Below are positions 9,104-17,352 of a DNA stretch of 64,000 nt, in pieces. The first letter of the stretch is position 1; each line of letters starts with the position of its first letter. Location of the stretch: NCBI RefSeq assembly GCF_000971295.1, contig NZ_LANJ01000045.1:124001-188000 (forward strand). The letters are read 5' to 3'. A program made the translations under genes and the position numbers. The notes under the pieces were generated by a model, which was not told where the DNA came from, did no database searches, and worked only from the letters and a program-made list of their open reading frames with translations. The stretch is from Devosia epidermidihirudinis. GTDB lineage: Bacteria > Pseudomonadota > Alphaproteobacteria > Rhizobiales > Devosiaceae.

Positions 9104-9133
9104 GGCAATAAAAAAGGCCCCGTTCGGGACCTT
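9104..9133 (-). terminator. ilv attenuator terminator
   Basis: On the minus strand AAGGTCCC-GAAC-GGGGCCTT forms an 8-bp stem (one G-U) with a tetraloop, directly followed by TTTTATT. It lies 32 bases after the leader peptide stop and about 75 bases before the ilvB ATG, exactly where an attenuator terminator belongs. The sequence AGGTCCCG of its 5' arm also occurs at the ribosome binding site of the leader peptide, which offers an alternative partner for the 3' arm. Confidence 0.85.
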
Positions 9134-9164
9134 GTTTTCGGCGCACCAGCTAACGCGCGGGGAG

Positions 9165-9215
9165 TTACCCCACGTTGCCGATGCGCCTGCGTACTACGAG
9201 AATGAGTGCCCGCAC
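9165..9215 (-). CDS. ilv leader peptide (16 residues)
   Basis: A short frame opens with GTG at 9215-9213 behind GGAGAGG (4 bases away) and ends at TAA 9167-9165. It reads MRALILVVRRRIGNVG: the run Leu-Ile-Leu-Val-Val, followed by another Ile and Val, is the expected control region of a branched-chain amino acid attenuator, where scarcity of charged Leu, Ile or Val tRNA stalls the ribosome. A GC-rich hairpin (about 9155-9173) overlaps the stop codon and could be the pause or protector structure. It is too short for ordinary gene calling. Confidence 0.85.
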   Translation of the reverse strand: MRALILVVRRRIGNVG

Positions 9216-9246
9216 GGGACCTCTCCAAACAAAAATTACGGTGGCA

Positions 9247-9276
9247 TTGATAGGGTCATTGTCTTGAAGGTGTCAA
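9247..9276 (-). promoter_or_regulatory. promoter of the ilvBH leader transcript
   Basis: On the minus strand TTGACA (9276-9271) is followed after 18 bases by TATCAA (9252-9247), a good sigma-70 type promoter. Transcription would begin near 9240, about 25 bases before the leader peptide start, and about 210 bases before ilvB. Confidence 0.7.
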
Positions 9277-9433
9277 GAGGTGCGACGGACCATGTCATCG
9301 TAACTTGTATCCCAGCAACACAGTGGTGCCCAAGGTAGCGGAAAACCGGGGACGGAGCGGCTCTCACGCTCAAAACAGTGTTCATTTCCGCTGACAATGC
9401 TATTGGCCCGTTCAAAGCATTTGTGACGGATTG

Positions 9434-10939
9434 ATGAACATGCCGAAAAGCGCGCTCGACAAGGACCTGCAGCGGGTATCTGGGCTCGAGACTGCAACCA
9501 ACGATCTGTCACGCTCGCTTGCGGCACCTGGCTTAGCGCTGGTGTTCCTCGTGCTGGCCATGCTGTGGGCCAGCCACATCGTCACGGACGGCCCCGGCAG
9601 CTACCTTGTCATCATCGCTGCGGTGATTGCGGGCTATATGGCTCTCAACGTTGGCGCCAACGACGTCGCTAACAATATGGGCCCCGCCGTGGGTGCAAAT
9701 GCGCTCACTATGTTGGGTGCCCTGGTTATCGCCGCCATTTTTGAAGCGGCAGGCGCCCTGCTCGCCGGCGGCGACGTGGTCAACACCCTAGCTAGAGATC
9801 TGGTGACAGCCGAAACCCATATGGACGACATGACCTTTGTGTTGGTCATGATGTCGGCCCTACTCGCTTCGGCGCTGTGGCTCAATATTGCAACCTATGT
9901 CGGCGCACCGGTCTCAACCACCCATGCCGTCGTCGGTGGCATCGTCGGGGCGGCGATCGCTGCCGCCGGATTCCATGTTGTGGCCTGGGCAAACATTGCC
10001 ACCATCGCCAGCAGCTGGGTCATCTCCCCAGTCCTCGGCGGCATGTTTGCTGCGCTCTTCCTGATCCTGATCCAGCTCAGCATCACTGGACGCGTCGACA
10101 AGGTCGCGGCGGCCCGACGTTGGGTGCCCATCTTCATCGCAGTCACAGCGGCCACCTTCACGCTCTATCTGGCCACCAAAGGCCTCAGCCGCATCTGGAA
10201 GCCTGCGCCATGGCTGACCTGGACACTGGCCATCTCCATTGGCGTTCTGGCCTGGATTCTCTCTATGCCGCTGATCCGCAAGCAATCGCTGACCATCGAG
10301 AACCGTACCAAGCACGTCGCGAGCCTGTTCCGTATTCCGCTGATCGTCGCGGCAGCACTCATGAGCTTCGCTCATGGCGCCAACGACGTCTCAAACGCCG
10401 TCGGTCCGCTGGCCGCTATCGTCGACCGCCTGCAGCCATCCGAACACGGCCTCGAAGTGGGTATTCCTTTCTGGGTGATGTTCATCGGCGCATCGGGCAT
10501 CGCGCTCGGCCTTGCCCTGTTTGGGCCGCGCCTGATCCGCACGGTGGGCGCCCAGATCACCAAGCTTAACGAAATCCGCGCCTTCTGCGTGGCGCTGTCA
10601 GCGGCTGTGACTGTGCTGGCCGCCTCGGCATTTGGGCTGCCGGTGTCGTCCACCCACATCGCCATTGGTGGTATCTTTGGCGTCGGCTTCCTGCGTGAAT
10701 ACTGGCAGCGCCGCGCTATGGATACGGTGGCCGTTCCTCGCCACGCCCGCCACGTCCACCCCGATATGCTCAACGCTACTCCGGAATTGGCGCTGACCCG
10801 CGCCCGCAAGCAGGATCGGCGTCGGCTTGTCCGCCGTCAGCATGTGTTGGGAATTGCGGCGGCCTGGGTCGTGACCGTCCCCGCAACAGCCACGCTGTCG
10901 GCAGTGGTCTACGCGATCATGAACCTGTTCATGCACTAG
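9434..10939 (+). CDS. pit: inorganic phosphate transporter, PiT family
   Basis: PHO4/PiT-type permease that takes up phosphate, probably as a metal-phosphate complex with protons, across the inner membrane. The two inverted copies of the family signature are plain: ALNVGANDVANNMGPAVGA near residue 72 and FAHGANDVSNAVGPLAAI near residue 315. About 11 hydrophobic segments flank a central cytosolic loop. The frame is open from a TTG at 9431, but ATG 9434 or 9440 is the more likely start; I use 9434 (501 residues). A basic tail (KQDRRRLVRRQ) precedes the last membrane segment. No phoU or PHO-box was seen. Confidence 0.92.
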   Translation: MNMPKSALDKDLQRVSGLETATNDLSRSLAAPGLALVFLVLAMLWASHIVTDGPGSYLVIIAAVIAGYMALNVGANDVANNMGPAVGANALTMLGALVIAAIFEAAGALLAGGDVVNTLARDLVTAETHMDDMTFVLVMMSALLASALWLNIATYVGAPVSTTHAVVGGIVGAAIAAAGFHVVAWANIATIASSWVISPVLGGMFAALFLILIQLSITGRVDKVAAARRWVPIFIAVTAATFTLYLATKGLSRIWKPAPWLTWTLAISIGVLAWILSMPLIRKQSLTIENRTKHVASLFRIPLIVAAALMSFAHGANDVSNAVGPLAAIVDRLQPSEHGLEVGIPFWVMFIGASGIALGLALFGPRLIRTVGAQITKLNEIRAFCVALSAAVTVLAASAFGLPVSSTHIAIGGIFGVGFLREYWQRRAMDTVAVPRHARHVHPDMLNATPELALTRARKQDRRRLVRRQHVLGIAAAWVVTVPATATLSAVVYAIMNLFMH

Positions 10940-10955
10940 CCTAGATAGGCAAGGA

Positions 10956-11414
10956 TCAGCGAACCAATTGACGATGCAACGTCTCGGCAATGCGATACAG
11001 CGCCGGGTCTGACAGCAGACGCTTGGCCTCGGGCAGAATGGCCCAATGGCGCATGCGCTCGCCCATTTCCTTCCAGATATCGAGCTGAGCCTCGACTCTC
11101 AACGGATAGAGATCGATGTCGACCAGCTCCGAACCGTCGGTGCCCGCGCCGGAACGATAGCTGCCAACGGGCGTCGTTGCGATCTCGCCGCGGACGCCAG
11201 CCTCTTCCATGGCTTCCAGCGCAGCGCTGTCCCATGGGGTCATATCAGGCTCGATCGCACCCTTCGGGAAAATCCAACGACCCGTACGGCGCGACGTGAT
11301 CAATAGGAACGCGACGCGGCCATCGACCACGGAATAGGGCAAAGCGCCCGACTGCCGCAAACCGGGAACCGTCTCGACCTTCGTGCTCCAATTGCGGAGA
11401 AAATCACGCACCAT
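10956..11414 (-). CDS. Nudix hydrolase, DIPP-like, with degenerate Nudix box
   Basis: 152-residue cytosolic hydrolase of the Nudix superfamily. The N terminus (WSTKVETVPGLRQSGALPY) and the segment RRTGRWIFPKGAIEP resemble diphosphoinositol-polyphosphate/diadenosine-polyphosphate hydrolases common in rhizobia. The Nudix box runs GAIEPDMTPWDSAALEAMEEAG: the three carboxylates of the EAMEE core that bind metal are present, but the box position usually Glu is Met and the usual Arg is Leu. The substrate is therefore uncertain. The open frame begins at a TTG (11429); ATG 11414 is the likelier start. It converges on the pit gene with 16 bases between. Confidence 0.82.
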   Translation of the reverse strand: MVRDFLRNWSTKVETVPGLRQSGALPYSVVDGRVAFLLITSRRTGRWIFPKGAIEPDMTPWDSAALEAMEEAGVRGEIATTPVGSYRSGAGTDGSELVDIDLYPLRVEAQLDIWKEMGERMRHWAILPEAKRLLSDPALYRIAETLHRQLVR

Positions 11415-11504
11415 TTGGCGTCCGTTCAATCACTAGAATGCGCGCCTTCTGCCATGCCCGCGGCGGGGAGTCGACAGAGACCAGGGCACTTGTGCTCAAG
11501 CCAA

Positions 11505-11530
11505 CAAAAAAGGGCCCCAAAGGGCCCTTC
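11505..11530 (-). terminator. terminator of the cold-shock gene
   Basis: AAGGGCCC-CAAA-GGGCCCTT with T6 following on the minus strand, 23 bases after the cold-shock gene stop. A textbook rho-independent terminator. Confidence 0.9.
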
Positions 11531-11552
11531 TCGTCGCGCTAGCGCAAGCAGC

Positions 11553-11768
11553 TTAGCTCAGGAGCGTCAGGTTCGTTGCCGAAACCTTGCCGTCACGGCC
11601 GGTCTCGAGCTCGTAGGTCACCTTGTCGCCTTCATACAGGCCCTGCAGGCCCGAACGCTGAACAGCGGAAATGTGAACGAACGCGTCCTTTTCGCCATTT
11701 TCTGGCGAAATGAAGCCGAAGCCCTTGGTGGTGTTGAAGAATTTAACGGTACCGGTGATGGTAGACAT
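11553..11768 (-). CDS. cold-shock domain protein (CspA family)
   Basis: 71-residue single cold-shock domain that binds single-stranded RNA or DNA and acts as an RNA chaperone. RNP1-like GFGFI and RNP2-like AFVHISAV motifs are present in the order TGTVKFFNTTKGFGFI then DAFVHISAV. The open frame reaches 11801, but the family start MSTITGTVKFF at 11768, with GAGGA 10 bases before it, is chosen. About 200 bases upstream carry no gene, as expected for a csp mRNA with a long leader. Which csp paralogue this is cannot be told. Confidence 0.95.
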   Translation of the reverse strand: MSTITGTVKFFNTTKGFGFISPENGEKDAFVHISAVQRSGLQGLYEGDKVTYELETGRDGKVSATNLTLLS

Positions 11769-11981
11769 GGATCTAGGTCCTCGAGTTAGTGGTCGCCGCA
11801 TAAGCGGCTAAGGGTTGAAAACGGACCCAGTTTAGGTCCGGCCTAAACGATTCACAGATCAGGAGGTAGCCAAGTTCCCGGTCAAGCCGGTCGTTCAGAT
11901 AGCGCAAGACGAGTGTAACGTACGCTCGATAATATGGTCGCAATCCGTCGAAAATTCAAGGCAATTCACTGGTCGATGAAC

Positions 11982-12018
11982 AAACGCCCGGTCGAGAAAA
12001 GCTCCAGACCGGGCGTTT
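11982..12018 (-). terminator. strong terminator hairpin after the glycine-zipper lipoprotein gene
   Basis: A perfect 12-bp stem, AAACGCCCGGTC (11982-11993) with GACCGGGCGTTT (12007-12018), lies 48 bases after the lipoprotein stop. The A/T ends allow termination in either direction; the minus strand continues GTTTGTTC. Confidence 0.8.
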
Positions 12019-12066
12019 GGTGCGTGTATCAGGTCGGCAGAACAGTGTGCCGCACCGCCACGACCA

Positions 12067-12339
12067 TTAGCCGCGTGGGCAAGTGTCCTTGTAGAGGGTG
12101 CCACGCGAATTCTTGTACCAGCAGAGATTGTTGCTGCCATCGACGCGGCCATAGACGTTGCCAGCGGCAGCGCCAACGACACCACCAATACCGGCACCAA
12201 CGATAGCGCCAGCAGCGTTACCGCTCAGCACACCGCCTGCAACGCCACCAACGACGGCGCCAGCAGTAGCGCCCTGCTGCGTGGTGGTGCACGCTGCAAG
12301 CGACAGGCAGGTTGCGGCGATGATCAAAATCTTATGCAT
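12067..12339 (-). CDS. small outer-membrane-type lipoprotein with glycine zipper
   Basis: 90 residues. The lipobox LAAC puts the lipidated cysteine at about residue 17. It is followed by TTTQQGATAGAVVGG and about 45 residues in which Gly and Ala recur every three to four positions (GGVAGGVLSG, GAIVGAGIGGVVGAAAG), a glycine-zipper 2TM pattern like SlyB and 17-kDa antigen proteins. The C-terminal 25 residues are polar with two cysteines (NLCWY, KDTCP) that may pair. It is probably an envelope-stress or packing lipoprotein; function is unproven. Confidence 0.85.
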   Translation of the reverse strand: MHKILIIAATCLSLAACTTTQQGATAGAVVGGVAGGVLSGNAAGAIVGAGIGGVVGAAAGNVYGRVDGSNNLCWYKNSRGTLYKDTCPRG

Positions 12340-12420
12340 GGGAGACCCTCCGAGGAAACTAACTCCAGATTAATGCCACGAGTGTTGATTGGTTCCCATC
12401 GACATCTTAACTATTTTAAA

Positions 12421-12795
12421 TCAAATCCTAACGGTTCGCGCAAACGCCCCCGCCGCGACAATCGCCGCCCAGCCCAAAATCATGCCACCACCGCCCAGCG
12501 GCGCTGCACCGGGGAACAGGCCATGGCCAAGCCACTCGCGTACGCCAAGATCGCCGGCGAACACCAAAGTCCCCAGCCCAAGCGAAACTGCGGCGAACCG
12601 CAGGATGCGGCCGCGCCCAGCCAGCCCTAGCGCCAGCAGCGCCGGGCCATGAGCCAGACAAATCGTGGCAACCGCGGAAAGGTTGCGCGATGCCTCACCA
12701 TGAGACGCCCCCGCCGCAGCCATCACGCCTGCAGCGCCGATAATTCCTGCCGCAACCAGCGTCAGTCTGGTCACCACTATACTGCCCGTCGCCAT
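12421..12795 (-). CDS. DUF423 family membrane protein
   Basis: 124 residues with four hydrophobic segments. Features of the DUF423 (YgdD-like) family are visible: an N-terminal GAAGVMAAAGASHG region, a conserved His in CLAHGPALLALGLA, LGLGTLVFAGDLGVREWLG, and APLGGGGMILGWAAIV at the end. An inner-membrane protein of unknown role. It is transcribed away from the MATE gene, with 78 bases of shared upstream sequence. Confidence 0.85.
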   Translation of the reverse strand: MATGSIVVTRLTLVAAGIIGAAGVMAAAGASHGEASRNLSAVATICLAHGPALLALGLAGRGRILRFAAVSLGLGTLVFAGDLGVREWLGHGLFPGAAPLGGGGMILGWAAIVAAGAFARTVRI

Positions 12796-12873
12796 CTCTA
12801 TCTCCCATGTGCCGCGCTCTTCCGCCCGTCACGGGTTTGGTCTAAGCAGGACCCGCGAGTAGGACGAAATCAA

Positions 12874-14286
12874 ATGACCGAGCAAGTTTCGGCTGCATCC
12901 AATGCGGCCGTCGATACCATTTCCCGCGCTGGTTGGGGTGCAGAATTACGCGCCACCTTTGCACTCGCCTGGCCGCTGGTCATCGCTCAGCTGGCGCAGA
13001 ACGCACTGCACACCACCGACGTCATCATGCTTGGCCGCCTCGGCCCCGCTTATCTCGCAGCGGGCACCCTCGCGACGACCTTCCTGAACGCGTTCCTGTT
13101 GGGCAGCATCGGCGTCGTCGGTGCTGTCGCTCCGCTTGTGGCGCAGGCGCGCGGGGCTCGCGACATCAAGGCCGTTCGCCGTGTTGTTCGCCAGGGCTGT
13201 TGGGCCGCCATCATCATTTCCGTTGTGATGATCCCCCTCCTGCTACAGATTAAACCGATCTATCTAGCCCTTGGACAGGACCCGCTTGCCACCGACATGG
13301 CTGAGCAGTTCATCCAGATCGCCGCGTGGTCGATGTTCCCGGCGCTGGGCATCATTGCCTTCCGTTCATTCCTCTCGGCCTATGACGCGACGCGCGCCAT
13401 TTTGGTGATCACCGTCCTCGGCGTGCTCATCAATGCGCTGATCGCCTATACGCTTATTTTCGGCCATTTCGGCTTCCCACGCCTTGAATTGCGCGGCGCC
13501 GCCATCGCGACGCTGACGACCAATTTCATCATGCTGGGCATGATGGTGGCCTATGTCTTGCGCCATCGCCGCCTCAAACGCTTCAACGTGCTGGTCCGGT
13601 TCTGGAAGCCCGACTGGCCGCGCCTACGCGAAATATTCCGCATCGGCCTGCCCATTGGTTTGACGGTGTTGGCGGAGGTTGGCTTGTTCACGGCAGCCGC
13701 CCTCCTCATGGGGCGCCTGGGCACCGATGAGGTCGCGGCGCACGCCGTTGCACTGCAACTCGCCTCAATGGCGTTCATGGTGCCGCTAGGGCTTGGCGTT
13801 GCAGCAACAGTTCGTGTTGGCATCGCCTTTGGACGCGGCGATATCGACGGTGTTGGCAATGCGGGCTGGACTGCGTTCGTGCTCGGCCTCGGCTTCATGG
13901 CCGTATCCTGCACTCTGTTCCTGACGGCTGGTACATTCCTGGTGTCACTGTTCCTCGACATGAACGAGCCAACCAATGCCAACGCCATTGGCCTGGCCAT
14001 CACGTTCCTGATGGTCGCTGGCATCTTCCAGCTGGTGGATGGCGCACAGGTCGTGGCTGCGCACTCATTGCGTGGCTTGAGCGACACCAAGGTGCCCATG
14101 CTGGTCGCCATCGTCGGCTACTGGGCGGTGGGCCTGCCCATCTCCTACGTGCTGGGCTTCGTCTTCAACTGGCGCGGTGTCGGCATCTGGCTGGGCCTGG
14201 CAGCGGGCCTTGCCGCCGTCGCCGTGGTGCTGGTGGCGCGTTTCGCCATGCGAGAGCGTCTTGGACTGATGCGCAGTCGTGCTTAA
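12874..14286 (+). CDS. MATE family efflux transporter
   Basis: 470-residue multidrug and toxin extrusion type antiporter with twelve hydrophobic segments, inner membrane. The first repeat begins ELRATFALAWPLVIAQLAQNALHTTDVIMLGRLG, the usual MatE start, and the second begins at about residue 240 (LREIFRIGLPIGLTVLAEVGLF). The frame is open from 12649 because it overlaps the DUF423 gene on the other strand; the ATG at 12874 (MTEQVSAAS) after AGGACGAA is the family start. Its stop codon overlaps the miaA stop on the other strand within TTAA (14283-14286). Substrate unknown. Confidence 0.92.
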   Translation: MTEQVSAASNAAVDTISRAGWGAELRATFALAWPLVIAQLAQNALHTTDVIMLGRLGPAYLAAGTLATTFLNAFLLGSIGVVGAVAPLVAQARGARDIKAVRRVVRQGCWAAIIISVVMIPLLLQIKPIYLALGQDPLATDMAEQFIQIAAWSMFPALGIIAFRSFLSAYDATRAILVITVLGVLINALIAYTLIFGHFGFPRLELRGAAIATLTTNFIMLGMMVAYVLRHRRLKRFNVLVRFWKPDWPRLREIFRIGLPIGLTVLAEVGLFTAAALLMGRLGTDEVAAHAVALQLASMAFMVPLGLGVAATVRVGIAFGRGDIDGVGNAGWTAFVLGLGFMAVSCTLFLTAGTFLVSLFLDMNEPTNANAIGLAITFLMVAGIFQLVDGAQVVAAHSLRGLSDTKVPMLVAIVGYWAVGLPISYVLGFVFNWRGVGIWLGLAAGLAAVAVVLVARFAMRERLGLMRSRA

Positions 14287-15167
14287 GCGCCCCCAAGCCC
14301 TCGGCGCGGCCAATCGGCGAAGCGATTGCGAAACCAGGTGCGTTGGCGCTTGGCATATTGATGGGTGGCGGTGGCGGCGAGCTTGATCGCCTCATCGCGC
14401 CCCAACCTGCCATCCAGCCAATCGCCGATTTCGCGCACGCCGATCGCTTTCATCACAGGCAGGCCAGCGTCCAGATCAAGCGCGAGCAACGCCTTGACCT
14501 CATCAACTGCACCGCCACTGAACATCGCCTCAAACCGTCGCGAGATGCGTTTTCGCAGCACATCACGGTCGGGATCGAGCACCATCCGCTCAACATCGAA
14601 CTCGCCCAGCAATCCAGCCTGTGGGGCGTCTTGATAACTCGATAGCGTGCGCCCGGTCGCCCGCTTCACCGCCAAGGCGCGAATGAGCCGCTGCGGATCA
14701 ACCACCTTCAACCGATCGGCCGCAACAGGATCCTCCTGTTGCAAAAGCGCGAGGCGCCCTTCCCCGTCGAGATGCTGAATATCCTGCTGAACCTGCAGTG
14801 TCAGTTCCGGTGCAATTTCGGGTACATCAGCAAAGCCATTGAGCAGCGCATCGAAATAAAGCCCTGTCCCACCCACAAAGATCAGCGGATGATCGCCGGT
14901 CGCATCGATTATGGATTGTGCGGCATTCAACCACTGCCCGGTAGAAAACCGCGTTGATGCGGGCACCGTCCCGTAGAGCCGGTGCTCAGCGCGCGCCATA
15001 TCGGCCTCATCCGGACGCGCAGTGACCACGCGCAATGTGTCATAGACCTGCATGGCATCGGCATTGACGATGACACCATTTTCGGCCCCTGCCATATCGA
15101 GCGCCAGCGCCGACTTGCCGCTGGCAGTCGGACCCGCTATCAGGACGGCACGTCTGCGGCCTGCCAC
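14283..15167 (-). CDS. miaA: tRNA dimethylallyltransferase
   Basis: MiaA transfers a dimethylallyl group to A37 of tRNAs that read UNN codons. The P-loop-like IAGPTASGKSALALDMA is at about residues 9-25, followed by NADAMQVYDTLRVVTARP, the DMARAEHRLYG segment, FVGGTGLYFDALLNG, and a C-terminal YAKRQRTWFRNR, all diagnostic. The open frame goes up to 15302, but a GTG at 15167 behind GGAAGGAAAAAGC is much the best start and gives 294 residues, the normal size. The gene is divergent from serB, with 27 bases between the starts, so the two promoters must overlap the coding ends. Confidence 0.93.
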   Translation of the reverse strand: MAGRRRAVLIAGPTASGKSALALDMAGAENGVIVNADAMQVYDTLRVVTARPDEADMARAEHRLYGTVPASTRFSTGQWLNAAQSIIDATGDHPLIFVGGTGLYFDALLNGFADVPEIAPELTLQVQQDIQHLDGEGRLALLQQEDPVAADRLKVVDPQRLIRALAVKRATGRTLSSYQDAPQAGLLGEFDVERMVLDPDRDVLRKRISRRFEAMFSGGAVDEVKALLALDLDAGLPVMKAIGVREIGDWLDGRLGRDEAIKLAATATHQYAKRQRTWFRNRFADWPRRGLGGA

Positions 15168-15194
15168 GCTTTTTCCTTCCGAGATCAACCAGCC

Positions 15195-16067
15195 ATGCCG
15201 GTTCTTTGCCTTATTGCCAATCCGATTGATTCCGAACTCGACCCGGCGCTTACCAGCGCTGTGGTGAAGGAAATCGGCGGTGAGCTCAATTGGCTCGATC
15301 ACGGCATTGCCTGCGAGATCGCTGAGCCGAAGTCAACCGATGCGCTTGAAATTGCCAGAGCCATTGTGGGCAATCGCGCCGTCGACGCCAATATCGTCCC
15401 TACCGAAGGCCGCCGCAAATCCATCCTCGTTGCTGACATGGACTCAACCATGATCAATGAGGAATGCATCGACGAGCTGGCTGCCGCCCTCGGCATCAAG
15501 GACAAGGTTGCTGAAATCACCGAACGCGCCATGCGCGGCGAACTGGACTTTGGCGAAGCGCTAGATACCCGCGTTGCGCTGCTGAGGGGCCTTGAGCGCA
15601 AGGTCATCGAAGAAATCCGCCGGGAGCAGATCACGCTGGCCAGTGGCGGTCGCGCGCTGATCCAGACCATGAAGGCCTATGGCGCCTACACCTCGCTGGT
15701 ATCGGGTGGCTTCACCTTCTTCGCCGACTATTTCGGCAAGCGCATCGGCTTCGACGAAGCCATCGCCAACGTGCTTGAGTTTGATGGCGACGCCCTCACC
15801 GGCACGGTGGCAAAGCCCATTGTCGACAAGAACACCAAGCGCGAGCGTCTTGAGGCTTTGGCCGCGGAGCGCAATGTGCCGTTGAGCAAGACCATTGCTG
15901 TGGGTGATGGCGCCAACGATCTCGATATGATCCGCATCGCTGGTTACGGCGTGGCGCTGCATGCCAAGCCAGCAGTCGCCGCAGAAGCAGGCATCCGCAT
16001 CGACCACGGCGATCTCACGGCCCTGCTCTACCTGCAGGGATACACGGACGAAGACATCGTTCGGTAG
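15195..16067 (+). CDS. serB: phosphoserine phosphatase
   Basis: SerB releases serine from O-phosphoserine, last step of serine synthesis. HAD-fold signatures: nucleophile motif LVADMDSTMINEECIDELA (about residues 80-98), the LVSGGFTFFADY motif II region, and GDGANDLDMIRIAGYGVALHAKP as motif III/IV. The first 70 residues are a divergent N-terminal domain like the ACT-like extension of proteobacterial SerB. The frame opens further upstream (14982) inside miaA; the ATG at 15195 (MPVLCLIANP) fits family length at 290 residues. Confidence 0.93.
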   Translation: MPVLCLIANPIDSELDPALTSAVVKEIGGELNWLDHGIACEIAEPKSTDALEIARAIVGNRAVDANIVPTEGRRKSILVADMDSTMINEECIDELAAALGIKDKVAEITERAMRGELDFGEALDTRVALLRGLERKVIEEIRREQITLASGGRALIQTMKAYGAYTSLVSGGFTFFADYFGKRIGFDEAIANVLEFDGDALTGTVAKPIVDKNTKRERLEALAAERNVPLSKTIAVGDGANDLDMIRIAGYGVALHAKPAVAAEAGIRIDHGDLTALLYLQGYTDEDIVR

Positions 16068-16090
16068 TTCCCCACCGTTCGTTGAGTGGA

Positions 16091-16178
16091 CCTCATCCTG
16101 AGCTTGTCGAAGGACGAGGTCGTGTCGACGCGCCATTCGCTCGCGCGACCTCCTGGTTCGACAGGCTCACCATAAGGT
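16091..16178. repeat. REPIN-like paired palindrome (family E)
   Basis: CCTCATCCTGAGCTTGTCGA (16091 on) and its diverged inverted partner ending TCGACAGGCTCACCATAAGG (to 16177), separated by about 30 bases. This motif, ending in AAGGACGAGG, is a well-known type of short intergenic palindrome in alphaproteobacteria. One copy in the window. Confidence 0.7.
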
Positions 16179-16207
16179 CTAGGGAGCCCAGTTTTCACCC
16201 CGCGAAA

Positions 16208-16246
16208 CAAAAAGGGCCGGTGCGATTGCTCGCACCGGCCTTTTGA
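16208..16246 (-). terminator. terminator of the thyA-hflC operon
   Basis: Stem GGCCGGTGCGA / TCGCACCGGCC with flanking A and T runs on both sides (AAAAGG and CCTTTT), 15 bases after the hflC stop. It can work in both directions and may also end serB transcripts. Confidence 0.88.
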
Positions 16247-16260
16247 TTTGATCGGTCGGC

Positions 16261-17349
16261 TTACTGCGCTGGCGCTGCGGCCGGTGCAGTTTCCACTGGC
16301 TCTGGAACATCAGTGCCAACGGTTGGCGAGAGTTCGGAGCCATCGTCGAGCGTGATGCTCGGGATGGTTGCGTCCTCAATGCCCAAGCCGTCGAGCGCCT
16401 GCTCATTGCCATTTGGCGCGGTGATCGGTGCAGCTGTTGGCTGGATCGGTGTCGCCAGATTGGTATTGGCAGCGGGCAGCGAACCGTTCGAGCCGAAGTA
16501 GCGGAAGAACTCGCTATCAGGCGACAGCACCATGGTGGTGCCGGTGCCGGCAAGCGCCTTGCGGTAGGATTCCATCGAGCGATAGAACTCGAAGAATTCC
16601 GTGTCCTGCCCATAGGCGGCCGCAAAGATACGGTTCCGCTCAGCGTCACCCGTACCACGGATGATCTCGGCATCGCGGGTCGCAGCGGCCACGATTTCCA
16701 CGGCCTGACGATCAGCGATAGCGCGCAGGCTCTGGGCCTGTTCCTGACCACGGGCACGCAGCAGGGCGGCTTCAGCAAGACGTTCAGCACGCATACGCTC
16801 GAACGTGGTCGCCGAAACTTCCTGGTCGAGATCGGTACGCAGGATACGCACGTCGACGACTTCGATGCCCAGCTCAGCCATGTCCGGACGGATCAGGTCA
16901 CGGGCTTCGCGCATCATCTGCGGGCGCTGCTCGGAAAGAGCCGCGTTGAATTCACGCAGACCGTAGACTTGGCGGAGAGCCGAGTCGAAACGGGTGCCGA
17001 GACGGGATTCAACCACCGACAACTGACCCAGAGCACGTTCACGGAACAAGCGTGGATCGGAGATGCGGTAGGTGAGGAAAGCGTCCACCTGATAGAAGGC
17101 GTTGCCCGAAACCTGCACGGTCATGTTGGCAATGTCATAGCGCAGCAGCCGGTTTTCGATGATCTGCACGGTGTCGACGATATCGGTCGGGACCTTGAAG
17201 TAGAGGCCCGGCTCGGTGCGGATATCTGTAATCTGGCCAAAGCGCATGACAATGGCCTGGTCGCGTTCGTTCACGATGTAGATCGAGGAAAAGAACACAT
17301 AGAGGGCGGCAAGCACGACGGCGCCAATGATGATCAGACGATTGTTCAT
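16261..17349 (-). CDS. hflC: FtsH protease modulator HflC
   Basis: SPFH/prohibitin-family membrane protein that with HflK forms a cage around FtsH and limits its proteolysis of membrane proteins. An N-terminal membrane anchor (IIIGAVVLAALYVFFSSIYIV, residues 5-25) precedes the SPFH domain (ERDQAIVMRFGQI, about residues 28-220), with a long alpha-helical stretch (ERMRAERLAEAALLRARG). The C-terminal 70 residues are low complexity, rich in Ala, Pro and Thr, longer than in E. coli HflC. It is 3 bases after hflK. The two are last in the thyA-led run. Confidence 0.93.
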   Translation of the reverse strand: MNNRLIIIGAVVLAALYVFFSSIYIVNERDQAIVMRFGQITDIRTEPGLYFKVPTDIVDTVQIIENRLLRYDIANMTVQVSGNAFYQVDAFLTYRISDPRLFRERALGQLSVVESRLGTRFDSALRQVYGLREFNAALSEQRPQMMREARDLIRPDMAELGIEVVDVRILRTDLDQEVSATTFERMRAERLAEAALLRARGQEQAQSLRAIADRQAVEIVAAATRDAEIIRGTGDAERNRIFAAAYGQDTEFFEFYRSMESYRKALAGTGTTMVLSPDSEFFRYFGSNGSLPAANTNLATPIQPTAAPITAPNGNEQALDGLGIEDATIPSITLDDGSELSPTVGTDVPEPVETAPAAAPAQ

Positions 17350-17352
17350 GGC

